This document shows positions 7,041 through 8,156 of a stretch of 8,156 nt of DNA, one piece after another. The notes beneath the pieces are model-generated. The model had not been told where the DNA came from and did not search any database. It saw only the letters and a program-made list of their open reading frames with translations. Position numbers and translations under genes: made by a program. The stretch comes from CAYRZL01 sp964428795. GTDB taxonomy: Bacteria; Bacillota; Clostridia; Lachnospirales; Lachnospiraceae. Each line of letters begins with the position of its first letter. The stretch's first letter is position 1. The stretch lies in NCBI GenBank assembly GCA_964428795.1, contig CAYRZL010000106.1:1-8156 (forward strand), given 5' to 3'.

Positions 7041-8000
7041 ATGGCTAAGAAGGTATTAGGTTTATCATTCGGCCGCAAACTGGGGAACTGTGATATCATG
7101 GTCAAAACTGCGCTGATGGAATGTGAGAAGGCTGGCTGTGAGGTTAAATTTATCCGTGTGGATGAACTGGATATCAAGGCATGTACAGGCTGCATTTCCT
7201 GCGTTGTGGGCATGATTTCCGGCAGAGGCAAGGGTGGCTGCCCGATCAAGGATGATTTCCATATTCTTGATGAAGCGCTGATGGAATGCGATGCTGTCAT
7301 CGTTGGATGCCCGACCTATGTGCTTAGCCCGACAGGGCGCTTTAAGACTGTATGCGATCGGATCGGACCATCTCATGACATCACCTTCCGCAAGGCCGCA
7401 TATGAGGAGGGTCTTGCAGCAAACAAGCGCAAGGATCAGCTGCCGGACGAGCGTTCGTTCAAGAAGCGCGTTGGCGCATTGATCTCTGTGGGCGGCGCAA
7501 TGACGCAGAACTGGCTGGCATTCATGCTGCCAACCATGTATGAGTTCACCATGTCAATGGGTATTGATGTAGTTGATATGCATGAATATTGGGGTGCTAT
7601 GGCATATGAGCATGTGCTGGGCAACCATCCGCAGATGGATCGCATGGTTAAAATGGGTCAAAACATTGCAGCGGCGGTTCATGCTGCGTCTGAAGAAGAA
7701 CGCACCAAATGGCGCGGTGAAGAAGGCAGCGCGTGTCCGGTATGCCACTGCAACATGCTGACAATATCCAAGGATAAGAAGTCCATTGAATGCCCGGTTT
7801 GCGGCATCTATGGCAATTTGGAGATTGTTGACGGCAAGATTGAAACCATATTCAGCGATGAACAGAAGAAACGCTCCCGTCTGTACTGGATCGGCAAGCT
7901 GGAGCATTCCACCGAGATCAAGACCTGTGCAGCAGGACCTGGTCAGATCCCGCATCTGAACGCGCTGAAGGCACCATACAGGGGCTACGGCGAATCATAA
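7041..8000 (+). CDS. Flavodoxin-fold NAD(P)H:FMN reductase, iron-sulfur flavoprotein type, with C-terminal zinc ribbon
   Basis: A 319-residue cytoplasmic redox protein. Residues 1-~125 form the NADPH-dependent FMN reductase/flavodoxin-like fold: VLGLSFGRKLGNCDIM is the phosphate loop and VGCPTYVLSPTGRFKTVCDR (88-107) the second FMN loop. Cysteines 48, 51, 54 and 67 (CTGCISC, then twelve residues to CPIKDDF) resemble the compact Cx2Cx2C...C cluster of iron-sulfur flavoproteins, although the last spacer is longer than usual. The C-terminus adds CPVCHC (232-237) and CPVCG (251-255), a zinc-ribbon or rubredoxin-like pair. GGAGG at 7027-7031 precedes the start by nine bases, and the gene follows the CGDB gene by 40 bases, so it belongs to the operon. 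It may reduce the unsaturated keto-sugar or the aglycone released by the cleavage pair, or recycle flavin for another enzyme; the sequence does not decide between these. Confidence 0.82.
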   Translation: MAKKVLGLSFGRKLGNCDIMVKTALMECEKAGCEVKFIRVDELDIKACTGCISCVVGMISGRGKGGCPIKDDFHILDEALMECDAVIVGCPTYVLSPTGRFKTVCDRIGPSHDITFRKAAYEEGLAANKRKDQLPDERSFKKRVGALISVGGAMTQNWLAFMLPTMYEFTMSMGIDVVDMHEYWGAMAYEHVLGNHPQMDRMVKMGQNIAAAVHAASEEERTKWRGEEGSACPVCHCNMLTISKDKKSIECPVCGIYGNLEIVDGKIETIFSDEQKKRSRLYWIGKLEHSTEIKTCAAGPGQIPHLNALKAPYRGYGES

Positions 8001-8030
8001 ATATAAGACAACGAATAAAACTGGAAGCGC

Positions 8031-8061
8031 TGTGCCGGAGGGAAATTCTCCCTCCGGCATA
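8031..8061 (+). other. Strong intercistronic stem-loop after the flavoprotein gene
   Basis: TGCCGGAGGGA (8033-8043) pairs perfectly over eleven bases with TCCCTCCGGCA (8049-8059) around an AATTC loop, plus a G-T and a T-A pair at the base. It is GC-rich and stable. The following bases are CATAAAAATCC, with no T-run, so it is not a canonical terminator. It ends about 20 bases before the ribosome site of the next gene. Like the stem at 5536-5563, it may stabilise the upstream message or cause partial termination. Confidence 0.7.
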
Positions 8062-8092
8062 CATAAAAATCCGAAGAAAAGGAGAGAAAATT

Positions 8093-8156
8093 ATGTTGCT
8101 GGGACTTGTCAGTGCAATTGCTGATACGATGAATTATGAGGAAATGATCGATTTCG
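8093..8156 (+). CDS. Start of a probable TIM-barrel sugar isomerase/epimerase (3' truncated by window end)
   Basis: Only 21 full codons are present, reading MLLGLVSAIADTMNYEEMIDF. AAAGGAGAG at about 8078-8086 lies seven to eight bases before the ATG, a good ribosome site. The hydrophobic first strand ending in S-A-I, followed by an acidic helix (YEEMIDF), is typical of the N-terminus of sugar phosphate isomerase/epimerase (AP endonuclease 2 family) TIM barrels, which often begin KLGLVSA and continue FEEVIDFA. If correct, the operon carries a second TIM-barrel protein besides the one at 5587, perhaps acting on the released sugar. The fragment is too short to be sure. Confidence 0.6.
   Translation, partial: MLLGLVSAIADTMNYEEMIDF

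Noticed and set aside
8020..8035. cre-like sequence TGGAAGCGCTGTGC after the flavoprotein gene
   Set aside because: Only the first half fits the cre consensus; the second half has several mismatches and the position is at the end of a gene.
1..8156. tRNA, rRNA, CRISPR, insertion sequence or attachment-site signals
   Set aside because: No cloverleaf, spaced repeats, transposase motifs or terminal inverted repeats were seen; nearly all DNA is explained by the genes listed.

Overview
The window looks like part of a sugar or glycoside catabolic locus from a low-to-mid GC Firmicute, probably a gut-type Clostridia or Lachnospiraceae relative. The evidence is strong AGGAGG ribosome sites before nearly every gene, A-rich intergenic DNA, a rho-independent terminator, an AraC/GH39-type fusion regulator, and protein families known from intestinal anaerobes. 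The exact taxon cannot be read from the sequence. All genes lie on the + strand.

Region by region. (1) Positions 1-228 hold the C-terminal end of an unrecognised gene. (2) Positions 254-2662 encode an 802-residue regulator: N-terminal cupin-like sensor, AraC-type double helix-turn-helix, charged linker, and a large C-terminal GH39-like (beta-xylosidase-type) domain. The usual Asn-Glu acid/base motif of that domain has become Cys-Asp, so it may sense sugar rather than hydrolyse it. (3) A 304-base gap holds a strong terminator, a second terminator-like hairpin, TGCA direct repeats spaced 21 bases that could bind the AraC protein, a TATAAT box with a poor -35, and a GAGCGCTC palindrome. (4) From 2967 a tightly spaced operon follows: a GPH-family sugar:cation symporter, a Gfo/Idh/MocA dehydrogenase, a metal-dependent TIM-barrel protein, a 130-residue beta protein of the C-glycoside deglycosidase beta-subunit (CGDB, formerly DUF6379) type, a flavodoxin-fold reductase with a cysteine cluster and a zinc ribbon, and the start of what looks like another TIM-barrel sugar isomerase/epimerase that runs off the edge.

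How the genes may work together. The set matches the logic of bacterial C-glycoside (or 3-keto-glycoside) cleavage described for the dgp genes of strain PUE and the dfg genes of Eubacterium cellulosolvens. The symporter imports a glycoside. The Gfo/Idh/MocA enzyme oxidises the sugar C3 hydroxyl to a ketone. The TIM-barrel/CGDB pair then cleaves the activated glycosidic bond by metal-assisted elimination. The flavoprotein and the second TIM-barrel protein would process the aglycone or the unsaturated keto-sugar left over. The family assignments are well supported by motifs; the substrate and the roles of the last two genes are inference. Two strong intercistronic hairpins without U-tracts (5536-5563 and 8031-8061) may tune expression along the operon.
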